Shown here: piece after piece, positions 41,251 to 51,225 of the stretch
Position numbering within the stretch: the stretch's first letter is position 1
Layout of the letters: each line of letters starts with the position of its first letter
Origin: Dechloromonas denitrificans
Lineage (GTDB): Bacteria > Pseudomonadota > Gammaproteobacteria > Burkholderiales > Rhodocyclaceae
Reading direction: 5' to 3'
DNA length: 64,000 nucleotides
Assembly (NCBI RefSeq): GCF_020510685.1
Contig: NZ_CP075185.1
Span: 2,790,001 to 2,854,000, forward strand
Program-made: the position numbers and the translations under genes
The notes under the pieces: model-generated
Told to the model about the DNA's origin: nothing
Seen by the model: only the letters and a program-made list of their open reading frames with translations
Database searches by the model: none

Positions 41251-43592
41251 TGGTCGAGTACCTCAAACGCCTGGTGACCGCCACCTTGCGCCGACAACTG
41301 GTCGTCGGGATGACCCTGGTCGTCGTCTCGATGATGTCGCTGTTCATCTGGGACCAGACGCACCGCCAGCAAGCCGTGGTGATGCAGCAGCAGTCGGGGC
41401 ACGCCGTCGCACTGGCGCGCAGCGTCGCCACCTCGGCGGCGGTCTGGGTGGCTTCACGGGATTTTGGCGGCCTGCAGGAGATCGTCGAGGGCCTCGCACC
41501 CTACCCCGATCTGCGGCACGCCATCGTGCTGGACAACCGGGGCCAGATACTGGCCCACAGCGACACTGGGCGACGCGGCCAGTATCTGGCCGACCTGCCG
41601 GCAAAACCGGAACTGACGGTCCTGCAGCGAAGCCCGACGCTAGTCGATGTCGCTTATCCGGTGACGCTCGGCGGCAGCCAGATCGGCTGGGTAAGAATCG
41701 GTCTCGGCCAGGGATCCTTGCAGGCGCGCCTCGCCGAGACGCGGCAAAGCGGTCTGGTTTACGTGTTGATCGCCGCGCTGCTCAGCACCTTGCTGGCGAT
41801 TCTCAGCGGTCGCTACCTGACCCGCCGGCTGCACGCCATCCAGACGGTCGCCAATGCCGTCCAGGCGGGGAATCCTGCTGTCCGGGTGCAGCTCGCCGGG
41901 GATGATGAAGCGGCGCAACTGGCCCGCCAGTTCAACGGCATGCTCGATACGCTGGCGCACGGCCAGCAAGAATTGCGGGAGAGCGAGAACCTCTTCCGGC
42001 TCGGCTTCGAGAACGCCAATATCGGGATGTGCCTGGTCGACCTCGAAGGAAAGCTCCTCAAGGTCAATCAGCAGATGTGCGAAATATTCGGCTACAGCAA
42101 AACCGAACTGGAAGGCATGTACGTCAACACCATCACCCATCCCGACTTCCGGAAAGTCAGCACGAAATTCATCCAGACCGGCACCTCGGGGCATAGCGAG
42201 CAAACCGACCATGCCGAATTTGAAAAGCAATACATCCACAAGCAGGGGCATGTCGTCTGGGGTCGCGTAGCCAGTTCGCTGGTTCGCAACGGCGAGGGCC
42301 AACCGATGTATTTCATTTCGCACGTCCTCGACATCACGCAGCGCAAGCAGGCCGAGTCCGAGCTGGAACAGTATCGCCACCACCTGGAAAAACTGGTCGA
42401 AGAACGAACGGCGGCGCTTTCCGTCGCCAAGGAAACGGCCGAGACGGCCAGCCGGGCCAAGAGCACTTTCCTCGCCAACATGAGCCACGAGCTGCGCACC
42501 CCGATGAACGCCATCATGGGCATGACCGCGCTGGCGCTGCGCCGGGCCACCGACGTCAAACAGATCGACGAGTTGAGCAAGGCCGCCAAGGCTTCCCGAC
42601 ACCTGCTGGGCGTCATCAACGACATCCTCGACATCTCCAAAATCGAGGCCGAACGCCTCAACCTCGAACGTATCGATTTCCGCCTGGGCGGCATCCTGGA
42701 AAACCTGCGCAGCCTGTCCAGCCAAGCGGCAACTGACAAGGGCCTGCAACTGCGCATCGATCTGCCCGCTGAACTGACCGACCTAACGCTATCCGGTGAT
42801 CCGCTACGCCTGGGCCAGATCCTGCTCAATCTGACTGGCAACGCCATCAAGTTCACCAACGCCGGCTCGGTCACTATTGCCGCGGCAGTAGCCGAGGACA
42901 ACGGCACCGACATGCTGCTGCGCTTCGAAGTGCGCGACACCGGCATCGGCATTGCCGAGGAAGATCAGAAACGGCTGTTCAGCGCCTTCGAGCAAGCCGA
43001 TAGCTCGATGACCCGGCAGTACGGCGGCACCGGTCTCGGGTTGGCGATCAGCAAGCGGCTGGCCGAAATGATGGGCGGCCGTATCGGGGTGGATAGTCAG
43101 GCCGGCGTTGGCAGCACCTTCTGGTTTACCGTCCGCCTGAGCACGGTGGCGGGCAAGGCGCCGGCCGCAACGGTGGCAGCGCCGCTGTCAGCCGAGGAGC
43201 GCTTGAAAGCCCAATTTGCCGGCACCCTGATCCTGCTGGCCGAGGACGAACCGATCAATCAGGAGGTCTCTCGCGACTTGCTGACCGAAGTCGGCCTGCT
43301 GGTCGACCTGGCGGACGATGGCGGGGAAGCCGTGGCCATGGCCAAGCGCACCGACTACCGGCTGATCCTGATGGATGTGCAGATGCCGAAACTCAACGGA
43401 CTCGAAGCCACCGAGGCGATACGCGCCCTGCCCGGACGCGAGCGCACCCCGATCCTGGCGATGACCGCCAATGCCTTCGATGACGACCGGCAACGCTGCC
43501 TGGCCGCCGGCATGAACGATCACATCGCCAAGCCGGTCGATCCCGATGTGCTCTACGAAACCCTGCTCAAATGGCTGGCCCGGGCAAAATAG
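41250..43592 (+). CDS. Hybrid sensor histidine kinase
   Basis: A 780-residue membrane kinase. Helices at 17-34 and 168-187 enclose a periplasmic sensor of about 130 residues, followed by HAMP (about 188-240), a PAS/PAC domain (about 245-368) and a HisKA domain with H413 in [10 protein letters not shown]. The HATPase has the N box [12 protein letters not shown]1 DTGIGI (563-568) and G2 [10 protein letters not shown] receiver domain (about 657-775) with D709 in LMDVQMP completes it. No separate response regulator gene follows. One-base overlap with the PhnD-type lipoprotein gene suggests the two form one sensory unit. Confidence 0.92.
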   Translation: MVEYLKRLVTATLRRQLVVGMTLVVVSMMSLFIWDQTHRQQAVVMQQQSGHAVALARSVATSAAVWVASRDFGGLQEIVEGLAPYPDLRHAIVLDNRGQILAHSDTGRRGQYLADLPAKPELTVLQRSPTLVDVAYPVTLGGSQIGWVRIGLGQGSLQARLAETRQSGLVYVLIAALLSTLLAILSGRYLTRRLHAIQTVANAVQAGNPAVRVQLAGDDEAAQLARQFNGMLDTLAHGQQELRESENLFRLGFENANIGMCLVDLEGKLLKVNQQMCEIFGYSKTELEGMYVNTITHPDFRKVSTKFIQTGTSGHSEQTDHAEFEKQYIHKQGHVVWGRVASSLVRNGEGQPMYFISHVLDITQRKQAESELEQYRHHLEKLVEERTAALSVAKETAETASRAKSTFLANMSHELRTPMNAIMGMTALALRRATDVKQIDELSKAAKASRHLLGVINDILDISKIEAERLNLERIDFRLGGILENLRSLSSQAATDKGLQLRIDLPAELTDLTLSGDPLRLGQILLNLTGNAIKFTNAGSVTIAAAVAEDNGTDMLLRFEVRDTGIGIAEEDQKRLFSAFEQADSSMTRQYGGTGLGLAISKRLAEMMGGRIGVDSQAGVGSTFWFTVRLSTVAGKAPAATVAAPLSAEERLKAQFAGTLILLAEDEPINQEVSRDLLTEVGLLVDLADDGGEAVAMAKRTDYRLILMDVQMPKLNGLEATEAIRALPGRERTPILAMTANAFDDDRQRCLAAGMNDHIAKPVDPDVLYETLLKWLARAK

Positions 43593-43679
43593 ACACCCCG
43601 GTTTGTGCCGCTTCCCGCCACATTCGAAAGCGCCGAAGCGCACAATACAGCCCTCTTTCACCGCCCCTGGAACAACACG

Positions 43680-44099
43680 ATGAAACGACGTTACTGGGTA
43701 ATCCTGACGCTGATCTTCCTGGTCTGGCTCGATTGGTACATCCGCGCCCCGGACTCCCGCTCGCGCGAAATGACCGGCGTCATCGCGGCGCAGGCCGGCA
43801 CGGAACTGAAGAGCTATCCCTATCAGTTCAAGGTCTTGAAGATCGCCGGCGACACGGCCTATCTGAGCACGCCACGCAGTTTTGACGTGCCGGCATTCAA
43901 GGTGCTGGCGGTTCTCTACCCGGACCTCGACACCAAGAATCCCAACAACCCCGCCTACATTGCCGCCCAGGAAAACCTCGGTCGCGTTCAGGCGGAAGCG
44001 CGGACAATCGTGCTGGCCCAGCCCGGCATCAAGGACGTCAAATGGGAGCTGGATCGGGACTGGCTGGTCAAGCACGGCATCGAAGTACCGGCCAAATAG
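43680..44099 (+). CDS. Hypothetical protein with N-terminal signal anchor
   Basis: A 139-residue protein with an N-terminal hydrophobic helix (RRYWVILTLIFLVWLDWYI, residues 3-21), probably an uncleaved anchor, and a soluble periplasmic remainder. The remainder has a beta-rich middle and ends in a helix plus DWLVKHGIEVPAK. No enzymatic motif is recognised. GGAACAACACG before the ATG at 43680 is a plausible ribosome binding site. It lies 87 bp after the hybrid kinase on the same strand; a functional link is possible but not shown. Confidence 0.6.
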   Translation: MKRRYWVILTLIFLVWLDWYIRAPDSRSREMTGVIAAQAGTELKSYPYQFKVLKIAGDTAYLSTPRSFDVPAFKVLAVLYPDLDTKNPNNPAYIAAQENLGRVQAEARTIVLAQPGIKDVKWELDRDWLVKHGIEVPAK

Positions 44100-44245
44100 C
44101 GCACCGGATTGGCGGCCGGAGTCGGCGACTGCAGCGCCGAATTACGGAATGCGAACCAAATTCGGCGCAGCGTGTCGATCTGGAAACAAGTCCTTCGTCG
44201 CAACAAGAAGGCCTCCGGTTCCCACCCTATGCAGAGGAGAATCCC

Positions 44246-44707
44246 ATGAATCCGGTTCAAGCCATTCCACCCGGCATGATGACAATCACGCCGCATCTGG
44301 TCTGCCACGGCGCCATCGACGCCATTGCCTTTTATACCAAAGCCTTCGGCGCCGTCGAAATGGGCCGCCTGGCCGGCCCCGACGGCCGACTGATGCACGC
44401 CCTGCTGAGCATCGGTGATTCGATGCTGATGCTGGTCGACGACTACCCCGAGTACGGCTCGCTCGACCCGCTGGCCCTCAAAGGCTCGCCGGTGACCATC
44501 CATCTCTATGTCGCCGATGTCGATGCGGCGGTGGCCCGCGCCGTCGCCGCCGGGGCGCGGATCACCATGCCGGTCGCCGACATGTTCTGGGGCGACCGCT
44601 ACGGCCGGCTGGAAGATCCCTTCGGCCATCAATGGTCGGTCGCCACCCATATTCGCGACGTCGCCCCGGCCGAAATGGCGACGGCAATGGCCGCGGCTTG
44701 CCCGTAA
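44246..44707 (+). CDS. PhnB-like VOC family protein
   Basis: A 153-residue protein with the PhnB/YdeM-like glyoxalase fold: ITPHLVCHGAIDAIAFYTKAFGA, then SIGDSMLMLVDDYPE, then VTIHLYVADVDAAVARAVAAGA and FWGDRYGRLEDPFGHQWSVATH. The last segment is the usual signature with glutamate and histidine ligands. The start at 44246 has a strong AGAGGAGA. Family members are often annotated as phosphonate-related, but no enzymatic role is proven. It is a single gene. Confidence 0.85.
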   Translation: MNPVQAIPPGMMTITPHLVCHGAIDAIAFYTKAFGAVEMGRLAGPDGRLMHALLSIGDSMLMLVDDYPEYGSLDPLALKGSPVTIHLYVADVDAAVARAVAAGARITMPVADMFWGDRYGRLEDPFGHQWSVATHIRDVAPAEMATAMAAACP

Positions 44708-44743
44708 GCCCGGCTTCGCCGTAGATCGCCTTTTACCCGGCGC

Positions 44744-46033
44744 TCACTGAAAGGCGCCGGGCGACAGGACGTTGCTCAGGCGAATCGGCCGACTGCCGAC
44801 CGGATAGGTGAATTCGGCGCTCGGCAGCAGATTGACGCCGCCGACGCTGCCCGGCAGCCGGACGGTGCCGCGCAGCGGCGACGGGTTGGTCAGGCGTAGC
44901 GGCAGGCCGCCGTATTCGATCAGCTCGCCGCGCAAAGCCGCGAGGTTGCCCTCGAAGCGGCCCTGCGCCGGGCGGAACAAGTTGCCGTTACCCACCGTCA
45001 GGTTGTTGATCGCCCAGATATCGATGCCGGCCGGAAATTTCTCGGCCCAGACGGCGAGAAAGTTGCCGGCATGCTTGTCATTGATCAGCGTGTTGTGCGC
45101 GACATACAGCGCATTGTCCGGCCAGCGCGGCCCCTCGGCGCCATAGGCAAGCAGGCTCGGATTGTCCGTTTCGGCGCTCTGGGCGATGACGTTGCCGATG
45201 ACGTAGGCGATGCCGCCGTTGGGAAATTCGAGCTCGTAGGAAGCCCGGCCGCTGGCACCGTCGGCCAGCATGTTGTAAAGCACATGATTTTCCCGCGCCC
45301 GCGATTTGACCAGGTGGCCAAGATAGCCATTGAAGAAACGGCTGCCGCTCAGCGTAAATTTGCCGATCGCGCCGACATAGAGCAGATGGTGCAACGCACC
45401 GGCATGCCGCGGCGCATCGCCAAATTCGCTATCGGCGACGACCAGCGTCTGGTTGGCCGAATTGGCGGTCAGCACGCCCATTTCGTTGTCGACGAAACGA
45501 CAGCCATGAATCGTCAACTGGCCTTTCTCGAAACGAATGCCGGCGCCGTTGCCGTCAGGCACCCGGGCGCCGCGAAACTCGATGTTCTCGATCCGGATAT
45601 TGCCGCCCCGGACCACCCAGATCGCCTTGCCCTCGGCGCTTTTCCCGTCGGCCAGCATGACCGGCCGTTCCCCGGCGGCGCGGATGAGCAGATTGTTTTG
45701 CGTCCAGATCGCCGGTTGCCCGCGGTAATTGCCCGGCCGGATCTCGATCACCTCGCCATCGCGGGCGAGCCGCGCCGCTTCGCTCAGCGTCGTGACCTTC
45801 TCGCCGCTACCGACGACCATCGTCGCCGGCGCCGGGCCATCGCCCGAATGCCTGCCGGCCGCCGCTTCGCTGGCCGGAACGGCAATCAACTTGCCATCCG
45901 CCGAGCGGCGGATCTCCCCGACATAATCCGGCGCCAGCGGCAGTTGGTCGGCGCTCTGGGCCAATGCGCTCCCGGCCAGCAGACTGGTGAGCATGGCCAG
46001 GCAAAGTTTGCGACAGGCAGTTTTCCGGGCCAC
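44744..46033 (-). CDS. Secreted parallel beta-helix (pectate lyase-like) repeat protein
   Basis: A 429-residue secreted protein. It starts at the GTG 46033, with AAGGAG at good spacing and a signal peptide (KTACRKLCLAMLTSLLAGSALAQ). The body shows right-handed beta-helix rungs with repeated hydrophobic/asparagine patterns such as NIRIENIEFRGARV, LTIHGCRFVDNEMGVL and TLVVADSEFGDA. This fold is common in pectate lyases, polysaccharide epimerases and adhesins. No lyase catalytic set is recognised, so the substrate and activity remain open. Divergent from the metallo-hydrolase gene. Confidence 0.75.
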   Translation of the reverse strand: MARKTACRKLCLAMLTSLLAGSALAQSADQLPLAPDYVGEIRRSADGKLIAVPASEAAAGRHSGDGPAPATMVVGSGEKVTTLSEAARLARDGEVIEIRPGNYRGQPAIWTQNNLLIRAAGERPVMLADGKSAEGKAIWVVRGGNIRIENIEFRGARVPDGNGAGIRFEKGQLTIHGCRFVDNEMGVLTANSANQTLVVADSEFGDAPRHAGALHHLLYVGAIGKFTLSGSRFFNGYLGHLVKSRARENHVLYNMLADGASGRASYELEFPNGGIAYVIGNVIAQSAETDNPSLLAYGAEGPRWPDNALYVAHNTLINDKHAGNFLAVWAEKFPAGIDIWAINNLTVGNGNLFRPAQGRFEGNLAALRGELIEYGGLPLRLTNPSPLRGTVRLPGSVGGVNLLPSAEFTYPVGSRPIRLSNVLSPGAFQ

Positions 46034-46205
46034 GGGTTTCTCCTTCCAGGGAGCAGATGCGATGGGCGGCAAAGATGAATGCCCGATTCTAACGGCATTT
46101 CGGGCGACCTGAACCAAGGCGAACCGGCCGGCAAAAGTCGCCTGGTGGCTGCGCCATTTATTCGCCAAGCATGGGATACTTTGCCTCCCCAACCAGGAGA
46201 ATGCC

Positions 46206-47183
46206 ATGCGAAACCTGCCCCGTAACACCCCCCGTCTGGCCCGGCTGTTCGTCGCCGGCCTGTTTCTGCTCTGTACCGGCCTGGCTTTGGCCGAAGCCCC
46301 GCAGGCCAAAACCCAGGTTCCCGGCTATTACCGGATGTTCCTCGGCAATTTCGAGATCACCGCGCTCTACGACGGCGCCATCAAGCTCGATACCAAGCTG
46401 CTCAAGAACACCAACGACAAGGAAGTGCAGAAACTGCTCGCCCGCCTGTTCGTCAAAGGCCCGGCCGTGCAGACCGCGGTCAATGCCTACCTGATCAATA
46501 CCGGCAGCCAGCTGGTGCTGGTCGATGCCGGCGCCGCCAAAGCCTTCGGCCCGGCCCTCGGCAACATCGTCGACAACCTGAAGGCAGCCGGCTACAGGCC
46601 CGAACAGGTCGACACCGTGCTCGTCACCCACCTCCATGGCGACCACGTCAACGGCCTGGTCGATGCCCAAGGCAAGGCCGTTTTCAGCAATGCCGAAATT
46701 TGGTCGGCCAAGGCCGACAACGACTTCTGGCTAAACGCGGAAATCGCCGCCAAGGCACCGCAGGATGCCCAGCCTTTCTTCAAGATGGCGCGCGACGCCG
46801 CCACCCCCTATCTCCAGGCCGGCAAGTGGAAAACCTACGCGGCTGATCAGGAAATCCTGCCCGGCATCAGCAGCTTTGCCGCTAACGGCCATACTCCCGG
46901 CCACAGCGCCTACCTGGTCGGCAGCGGCGAGGAAAAACTGCTGATCTGGGGCGACATCGTCCATAACCATGCCGTCCAGTTCGCCCGCCCGCAAGTCGCC
47001 ATCGAATTCGACGTCGATCGCAAGGCGGCCGTCGCGACGCGCCAGAAAATCTTCGCCAAGGCCGCCAGCGAAAAGATCCTGATCGGCGGCATGCACCTGC
47101 CCTTCCCCGGTATCGGCCACGTCCGCAAGGAAGCCAAGGGTTACAGCTGGGTACCGGCGGAATTTGCGCCGACCGGGGAATAA
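46206..47183 (+). CDS. Secreted metallo-beta-lactamase-fold hydrolase
   Basis: A 325-residue protein with a signal peptide (about 1-29, ending LALAEA) and the metal motif H142-L-H144-G-D146-H147. Later ligands are seen in NGHTPGHSAYL, IWGDIVHNH and the terminal GMHLPFPG. The layout is like lactonase-type and other periplasmic zinc hydrolases of the superfamily. The true substrate (lactone, thioester or other) cannot be told. The ATG at 46206 follows AGGAGAATGCC. A perfect-stem terminator follows the stop by about 30 bp. Confidence 0.85.
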   Translation: MRNLPRNTPRLARLFVAGLFLLCTGLALAEAPQAKTQVPGYYRMFLGNFEITALYDGAIKLDTKLLKNTNDKEVQKLLARLFVKGPAVQTAVNAYLINTGSQLVLVDAGAAKAFGPALGNIVDNLKAAGYRPEQVDTVLVTHLHGDHVNGLVDAQGKAVFSNAEIWSAKADNDFWLNAEIAAKAPQDAQPFFKMARDAATPYLQAGKWKTYAADQEILPGISSFAANGHTPGHSAYLVGSGEEKLLIWGDIVHNHAVQFARPQVAIEFDVDRKAAVATRQKIFAKAASEKILIGGMHLPFPGIGHVRKEAKGYSWVPAEFAPTGE

Positions 47184-47210
47184 ATTATCGCCGCTGCCAA
47201 TGCGGCAACG

Positions 47211-47246
47211 AAAAAGCCCCCGCCGGGAAACCGGCGGGGGCTTTTT
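47211..47246. terminator. Strong rho-independent terminator
   Basis: A 16-bp perfect stem (AAAAAGCCCCCGCCGG at 47211-47226 with its complement at 47231-47246) is closed by a GAAA tetraloop and ends in five T residues on either strand. It serves the metallo-hydrolase gene and may also end transcripts from the doxX side. Confidence 0.9.
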
Positions 47247-47350
47247 ATTGAACGCGACAGCCGGCCCGTGCCAACAACCGCCCTAGCTTGCATCCTTGCC
47301 TGACGGTTCGCCCGGCAACCGGCCTACCGACCCGGGCTAGGCGCCAGCAC

Positions 47351-47710
47351 TCAGTTTCTGCCGACAGCCCATTTCCCGGCGCCGCCCAAGGCTGATGCAA
47401 AGGCGACAAGCAACAGGAACAGCCCGTGGAGGTTGCCCAGCAGGGCCGCACCGTGTAGCCAGCCATGAACCAGCGGCCAGCCGATGATCAGGGTCAGCCC
47501 GAGGCTGGCCACCGGCATCCACAGGCCGAGCAACATCAGAATGCCGCACAGCATTTCAGCCAGATGCAGCCCCCAGTGACCGGCCTGCGCCACCGAAGAC
47601 GGCAAGGCGGCGTGCATCAGGGGTTCGAAGCCAGCGAAGAAGGCCATCCCGCCGACCGCGAGACGCAAACAGAGAAGTGACCAGTCAATACGTGTTTTGG
47701 AAGCAGCCAT
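47351..47710 (-). CDS. DoxX family membrane protein
   Basis: A 119-residue protein with four hydrophobic helices, as in the DoxX/DoxD superfamily: LLCLRLAVGGMAFFAGFEPLM, then LHLAEMLCGILMLLGL, then VASLGLTLIIGWPLVHGW and LHGLFLLLVAFASALG. The last helix is followed by a short basic tail. Some DoxX proteins take part in oxidative stress or thiosulfate oxidation, but no such partners are near. The ATG at 47710 was preferred to an open extension upstream that lacks hydrophobic character. Divergent from a small secreted protein. Confidence 0.75.
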   Translation of the reverse strand: MAASKTRIDWSLLCLRLAVGGMAFFAGFEPLMHAALPSSVAQAGHWGLHLAEMLCGILMLLGLWMPVASLGLTLIIGWPLVHGWLHGAALLGNLHGLFLLLVAFASALGGAGKWAVGRN

Positions 47711-47956
47711 GAGATTCGCAGAGTAACGGTGGTTGGGGCAATTCGAGGGAGCGCAGTATCTCCGTCGCCTGGCCTGACGGTCAACCGCCAAGGGCGGTCG
47801 GCTTTTCGGCGGCAGACATGCGACGGGATACCAGGCCACAAACTGCAAACGACAAACCGCCGCCCCGGTAGTAGAATTCCCGGTTGCTTGAGTTCTGCTG
47901 CGCTTGACGTTATGTCAATCCCCCGCAGCCACCTTGGTCATGACTGGAACTACTCG

Positions 47957-48313
47957 ATGAAATCACTTCCCATACTGCTTGCCGCATTGCTGGCAATTCC
48001 CGTCCCCGCATTGGCCGGCGACCCGGTCAAAATCGATGTCTACCTGGGTGGCGAACTGGAGCAGACCGTCTCGTTGGCGGGCGCTAATGCCACCGCGAAA
48101 CTGACCACCTCCAAAGCGCCGAACGCCACGCTTGAATTTCACCTGATCGCCCCCGAGCCGCTGATTTTCGAGGTGAAGGAAGTCATTGCCGGCAGCAGCC
48201 AGGAAGAAGCCGCCGGTCGGGTCGTCCTGTTCAAGACCGGAAACTCATTCGATGTCTCCGAGATCAAGGGCAGCAAATTTCGCAACGCCTACGTGCTCGT
48301 TCGTCACGACTGA
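47957..48313 (+). CDS. Small secreted hypothetical protein
   Basis: A 118-residue protein with a clear signal peptide (MKSLPILLAALLAIPVPALAG) and a mature part rich in beta strands (KIDVYLGGELEQTVSLAG and similar), suggesting a small periplasmic beta-sandwich. No cysteine and no catalytic motif are visible. I do not recognise the family. The ATG at 47957 has only a poor ribosome binding site. It lies between two near-identical terminators and is divergent from doxX. Confidence 0.65.
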   Translation: MKSLPILLAALLAIPVPALAGDPVKIDVYLGGELEQTVSLAGANATAKLTTSKAPNATLEFHLIAPEPLIFEVKEVIAGSSQEEAAGRVVLFKTGNSFDVSEIKGSKFRNAYVLVRHD

Positions 48314-48370
48314 TCAACTCGGTTCGGCTCTTGCCCGAACAGCGGTTTCGAGCCGATGACAGGTAGCAAC

Positions 48371-48406
48371 AAAAAGCCCCCGCCAGTTTCCCGGCGGGGG
48401 CTTTTT
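48371..48406. terminator. Strong rho-independent terminator
   Basis: A 14-bp stem (48371-48384 with 48393-48406) and 8-base loop, flanked by five A and five T residues, lies between two convergent genes and can stop both. Its sequence is nearly the same as the terminator at 47211-47246. Confidence 0.9.
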
Positions 48407-48443
48407 ACTGCGCTCGACGCCTAAAAGGCGCCGATTTCGCCAA

Positions 48444-51032
48444 TCACATCTCGACCGTTTCAGCCACTTCGACGAAGGACGGAATCTTGTCGAAGTTCAT
48501 GTAGCGGTACACATCGGCCGCCTTGGCATTGACCAGCTTGATCTGCTCCATGTACTCGGCAACCGTCACGATGCGGCCGGCCAGAGCGCACATGGCGGCC
48601 AGTTCGGCGGAACCGAGGTACACCTGGGTGTCGATACCGAGGCGGTTCGGGAAGTTGCGAGTCGAGGTGGAGATTGCCGTCGAACCCTTGCGGATCTGTG
48701 CCTGGTTGCCCATGCACAGCGAGCAGCCCGGCATTTCCATGCGCGCGCCGGACTTGCCGAGGACGCCGTAGTAGCCTTCTTCGGTCAGGATCAGAGCATC
48801 CATCTTGGTCGGCGGAGCGATCCACAGACGGGTCGGGATGTCGGACTTGCCTTCGAGAACCTTGGCGGCGGCACGGAAGTGGCCGATGTTGGTCATGCAG
48901 GAGCCGATGAAGACTTCGTCGATCTTGGCGCCGGCGACTTCGGACAGAACCTTGACGTCGTCCGGATCGTTCGGGCAGGCCAGGATCGGCTCGGTGACTT
49001 CGGCCAGATCGATTTCGATCACGGCGGCGTATTCGGCGTCGGCATCCGGCTGCAGCAGCGTACCGTTGGCGATCCAGTCTTCCATGGCGTTGATGCGGCG
49101 CTTCAGGGTGCGGGCATCTTCGTAGCCTTCGGCGATCATCCACTTCATCAGCGTGATGTTCGACCGCATGTACTCGACCATCGGCTCCTTGTTCAGGCGC
49201 ACCGAACAGGCAGCGGCCGAACGCTCGGCGGCGGCGTCGGAGAGTTCGAAGGCTTGTTCGACCTTGAGATCCGGCAGGCCTTCGATTTCCAGGATACGGC
49301 CGGAGAAGACGTTCTTCTTGCCCTTCTTCTCGACGGTCAGCAGGCCAGCCTTGATGGCGTACAGCGGAATGGCGTTAACCAGGTCGCGCAGCGTGATGCC
49401 ATCCTGCAGCTTGCCCTTGAAGCGGACCAGCACGGATTCCGGCATGTCCAGCGGCATGACGCCGGTGGCGGCGGCAAAAGCAACCAGGCCGGAACCGGCC
49501 GGGAAGGAGATGCCGATCGGGAAACGGGTGTGCGAGTCACCGCCGGTGCCGACGGTATCCGGCAGCAGCAGACGGTTCAGCCAGGAGTGGATGACGCCGT
49601 CGCCCGGACGCAGCGAAACGCCGCCGCGGGTGCTGATGAAGGACGGCAGTTCGCGGTGCATGCGGACATCGACCAGCTTCGGATAGGCGGCGGTGTGGCA
49701 GAAGGACTGCATCACCAGATCGGCGGAGAAGCCGAGGCAGGCCAGATCCTTCAGCTCGTCGCGGGTCATCGGGCCGGTGGTGTCTTGCGAACCGACGGTG
49801 GTCATCTTCGGCTCGCAGTAGGTGCCCGGACGGATGCCGGTGACGCCGCAGGCCTTGCCGACCATCTTCTGGGCCAGCGAGTAGCCCTTGCCGTTGTCGG
49901 CCGGGTTCTGCGGCAGGCGGAACAGCGTGCTTTGCGGCAGGCCGAGGAATTCGCGCGCCTTGGTCGTCAGGCCACGCCCGATGATCAGCGGAATGCGGCC
50001 GCCGGCGCGGACTTCGTCGAGAATCACGGCGGTCTTCAGCTGCGATTCGGCGATCACGGTGCCGTTCTTCAGCGCGGTGACCTTGGCGGTGGCTTGATCG
50101 ACCTTCAGTTCGATCTCGTCGCCCATGTCCATCTGGTTGACGTCGATTTCGATCGGCAGTGCGCCGGCATCTTCCATCGTGTTGAAGAAGATCGGGGCGA
50201 TCTTGGAGCCGAGGCAGAAGCCGCCGAAACGCTTGTTCGGGACGAAAGGAATGTCTTCACCGGTAAACCACAGCACCGAGTTGGTGGCGGACTTGCGCGA
50301 AGAACCGGTACCGACCACGTCGCCGACGTAGGCGATCAGGTTGCCCTTGGCTTGGAGCGCAGCGAGTTGCTTGACCGGACCGCGGGCACCCGGCTCGTCG
50401 GCTTCGATACCCGAACGCGGGTTCTTCAGCATGGCCAGCGCGTGCAGCGGAATGTCCGGACGCGACCAGGCATCGGGAGCCGGCGACAGGTCGTCGGTAT
50501 TGGTTTCGCCGGTGACCTTGAAAACGGTCAGCTTCTGCGAAGCGAGGACTTCCGGACGCGAGGTGAACCACTCGCCGTCGGCCCACGACTGGATGACGCC
50601 CTTGGCGTTGGCATTGCCGGCCTTGGCCAGTTCGGCGACATCGTGGAAGAAGTCGAAGACCAGCAGGGTCTTCTTCAGGCCTTCGGCGGCAATGGCGCCA
50701 ACGCCGGCATCGCCCAGCAGGTCGATCAGCGGCTTGACGTTGAAACCGCCGAGCATGGTGCCGAGCAGTTCGGTGGCCTTGGCCTTGGAAATCAGGGCAC
50801 AGGCTTCTTCGCCCTTGGCGACCTTGGCCAGGAACTCGGCCTTGACCTTGGCGGCGTCATCCACACCGGCCGGAACACGGTAGGTGATCAGCTCGACCAG
50901 GGCGGCTTCTTCGCCCTTCGGCGGGTTCTTCAGCAAGGCGACCAGCTCACTGGTCTGTTGCTTGGACAACGGCAGCGGCGGGATACCGAGGGCTGCACGT
51001 TCGGCGACATGGGCGCGGTAGGCTTCAAGCAC
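48444..51032 (-). CDS. acnB: Aconitate hydratase B
   Basis: Citric acid cycle enzyme converting citrate to isocitrate through cis-aconitate, with a [4Fe-4S] cluster. The 862-residue protein has the AcnB order: N-terminal HEAT-like domain ([21 protein letters not shown]), the swivel domain, then the catalytic domains. The cluster ligands are C712 (FIGSCMTN) and C770/C773 ([10 protein letters not shown]). Length and motifs match E. coli AcnB. It starts at a GTG (51032) with AAGGAAG upstream. The family can also bind RNA when the cluster is lost. The upstream non-coding region is unusual (see below). Confidence 0.97.
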   Translation of the reverse strand: MLEAYRAHVAERAALGIPPLPLSKQQTSELVALLKNPPKGEEAALVELITYRVPAGVDDAAKVKAEFLAKVAKGEEACALISKAKATELLGTMLGGFNVKPLIDLLGDAGVGAIAAEGLKKTLLVFDFFHDVAELAKAGNANAKGVIQSWADGEWFTSRPEVLASQKLTVFKVTGETNTDDLSPAPDAWSRPDIPLHALAMLKNPRSGIEADEPGARGPVKQLAALQAKGNLIAYVGDVVGTGSSRKSATNSVLWFTGEDIPFVPNKRFGGFCLGSKIAPIFFNTMEDAGALPIEIDVNQMDMGDEIELKVDQATAKVTALKNGTVIAESQLKTAVILDEVRAGGRIPLIIGRGLTTKAREFLGLPQSTLFRLPQNPADNGKGYSLAQKMVGKACGVTGIRPGTYCEPKMTTVGSQDTTGPMTRDELKDLACLGFSADLVMQSFCHTAAYPKLVDVRMHRELPSFISTRGGVSLRPGDGVIHSWLNRLLLPDTVGTGGDSHTRFPIGISFPAGSGLVAFAAATGVMPLDMPESVLVRFKGKLQDGITLRDLVNAIPLYAIKAGLLTVEKKGKKNVFSGRILEIEGLPDLKVEQAFELSDAAAERSAAACSVRLNKEPMVEYMRSNITLMKWMIAEGYEDARTLKRRINAMEDWIANGTLLQPDADAEYAAVIEIDLAEVTEPILACPNDPDDVKVLSEVAGAKIDEVFIGSCMTNIGHFRAAAKVLEGKSDIPTRLWIAPPTKMDALILTEEGYYGVLGKSGARMEMPGCSLCMGNQAQIRKGSTAISTSTRNFPNRLGIDTQVYLGSAELAAMCALAGRIVTVAEYMEQIKLVNAKAADVYRYMNFDKIPSFVEVAETVEM

Positions 51033-51225
51033 GGCGACTTCCTTTCGTAAAGGGTTGCTCTGGGAAATTCTTGGCGTAACTGACTATTTTACGACAATGA
51101 CGGGGAGGATCCGTTCATCCAAAAGACCATCCTCGACCAAGTCTTATATATTTTATCTTTTAGAAGGCTTGCTGTGAACTTGGATTGTCCGGTCAGCCCA
51201 TAATCCGCCGGAAAGCACCGGCAGA
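51033..51225. promoter_or_regulatory. Upstream region of acnB with AT-rich block
   Basis: This is the acnB promoter side. An AT-rich run (about 51141-51162) stands out in a GC-rich genome. Read on the minus strand, TAAAAT occurs in GTCGTAAAATAG about 55 bases from the acnB start and may be a -10 element. No gene is seen. The AT-rich block lies about 140 bp from the first DnaA-box-like site. Confidence 0.45.

Noticed and set aside
48879..51050. 723-codon open frame antisense to acnB
   Set aside because: acnB is certain on the other strand; the antisense product has no known features.
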